This document shows positions 34,283 through 34,413 of a DNA stretch of 34,413 nt, piece after piece. Source of the DNA: an uncultured Bacteroidota bacterium. GTDB lineage: Bacteria > Bacteroidota > Bacteroidia > Chitinophagales > Chitinophagaceae. Location of the stretch: contig CAISOH010000150.1 in NCBI GenBank assembly GCA_903887005.1, positions 1 through 34,413 of the forward strand, given 5' to 3'. The position numbers and the translations under genes were made by a program. The notes under the pieces were generated by a model. It worked only from the letters and a program-made list of their open reading frames with translations, ran no database searches and was not told where the DNA came from. Positions within the stretch are counted from its first letter, which is position 1; each line of letters starts with the position of its first letter.

Positions 34283-34413
34283 GAAATAATTGTCAGCGCT
34301 GAATTCAAGCAGCAAATGCAACGTTATGTAAATTTAGCAATTTAATTGGTGAGGTAAAATTGTTCTTTTTTCTAGGCCTGTTGTTGAGCTTTTCTTGCAC
34401 TTTATCTATCCTG

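Overview
The window reads as chromosome of a Bacteroidota bacterium, most likely of the Chitinophagales/Chitinophagaceae type. Evidence: C-terminal sorting domains of the type IX secretion system (T9SS), several perfect TAnnTTTG promoter elements close to start codons, almost no Shine-Dalgarno sequences, CKKD-type lipoproteins, and moderate-to-low GC. No rRNA, tRNA, CRISPR array, phage or intact transposon was seen.

Layout. 1-4845: 3' part of a giant repeat-rich T9SS surface protein that begins before the window. 5017-10580: exported proteins on the + strand: an M14 carboxypeptidase flanked by two paralogous small membrane proteins, then a secreted protein of unknown function and a TPR/outer-membrane protein in tandem. 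10923-14931: Tex (RNA-binding transcription accessory protein) and a DUF58 membrane protein. 15005-19385, all on the - strand: prfB, then a remarkable GyrB-like protein that has lost its ATP site and carries no TOPRIM domain, then an ABC exporter, then an orphan XRE regulator. 19386-23340: low gene density with octamer-period repeat arrays, palindromes, a T9SS protein, an unannotated 59-residue membrane protein and a mosaic pseudogene built from pieces related to two neighbouring genes. 23344-27529: a three-gene envelope cassette (two GT-C-like membrane proteins around a BNR-repeat lipoprotein). 27548-32703 on the - strand: a GH18-like/NodB deacetylase/GT2 synthase fusion, miaE two bases behind it, then a PagL-like lipid A deacylase with its own promoter. 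32856-34282: an SDR dehydrogenase and a toxin-antitoxin pair whose ParE toxin is broken by an in-frame TGA.

Theme. Apart from housekeeping genes (tex, prfB, miaE), most of the window concerns the cell envelope: surface adhesion, peptide trimming, glycan synthesis and modification, and lipid A remodelling. The most unusual item is the degenerate stand-alone GyrB-like protein encoded nine bases behind prfB. The second is a set of three intergenic arrays sharing a strict 8-base period.
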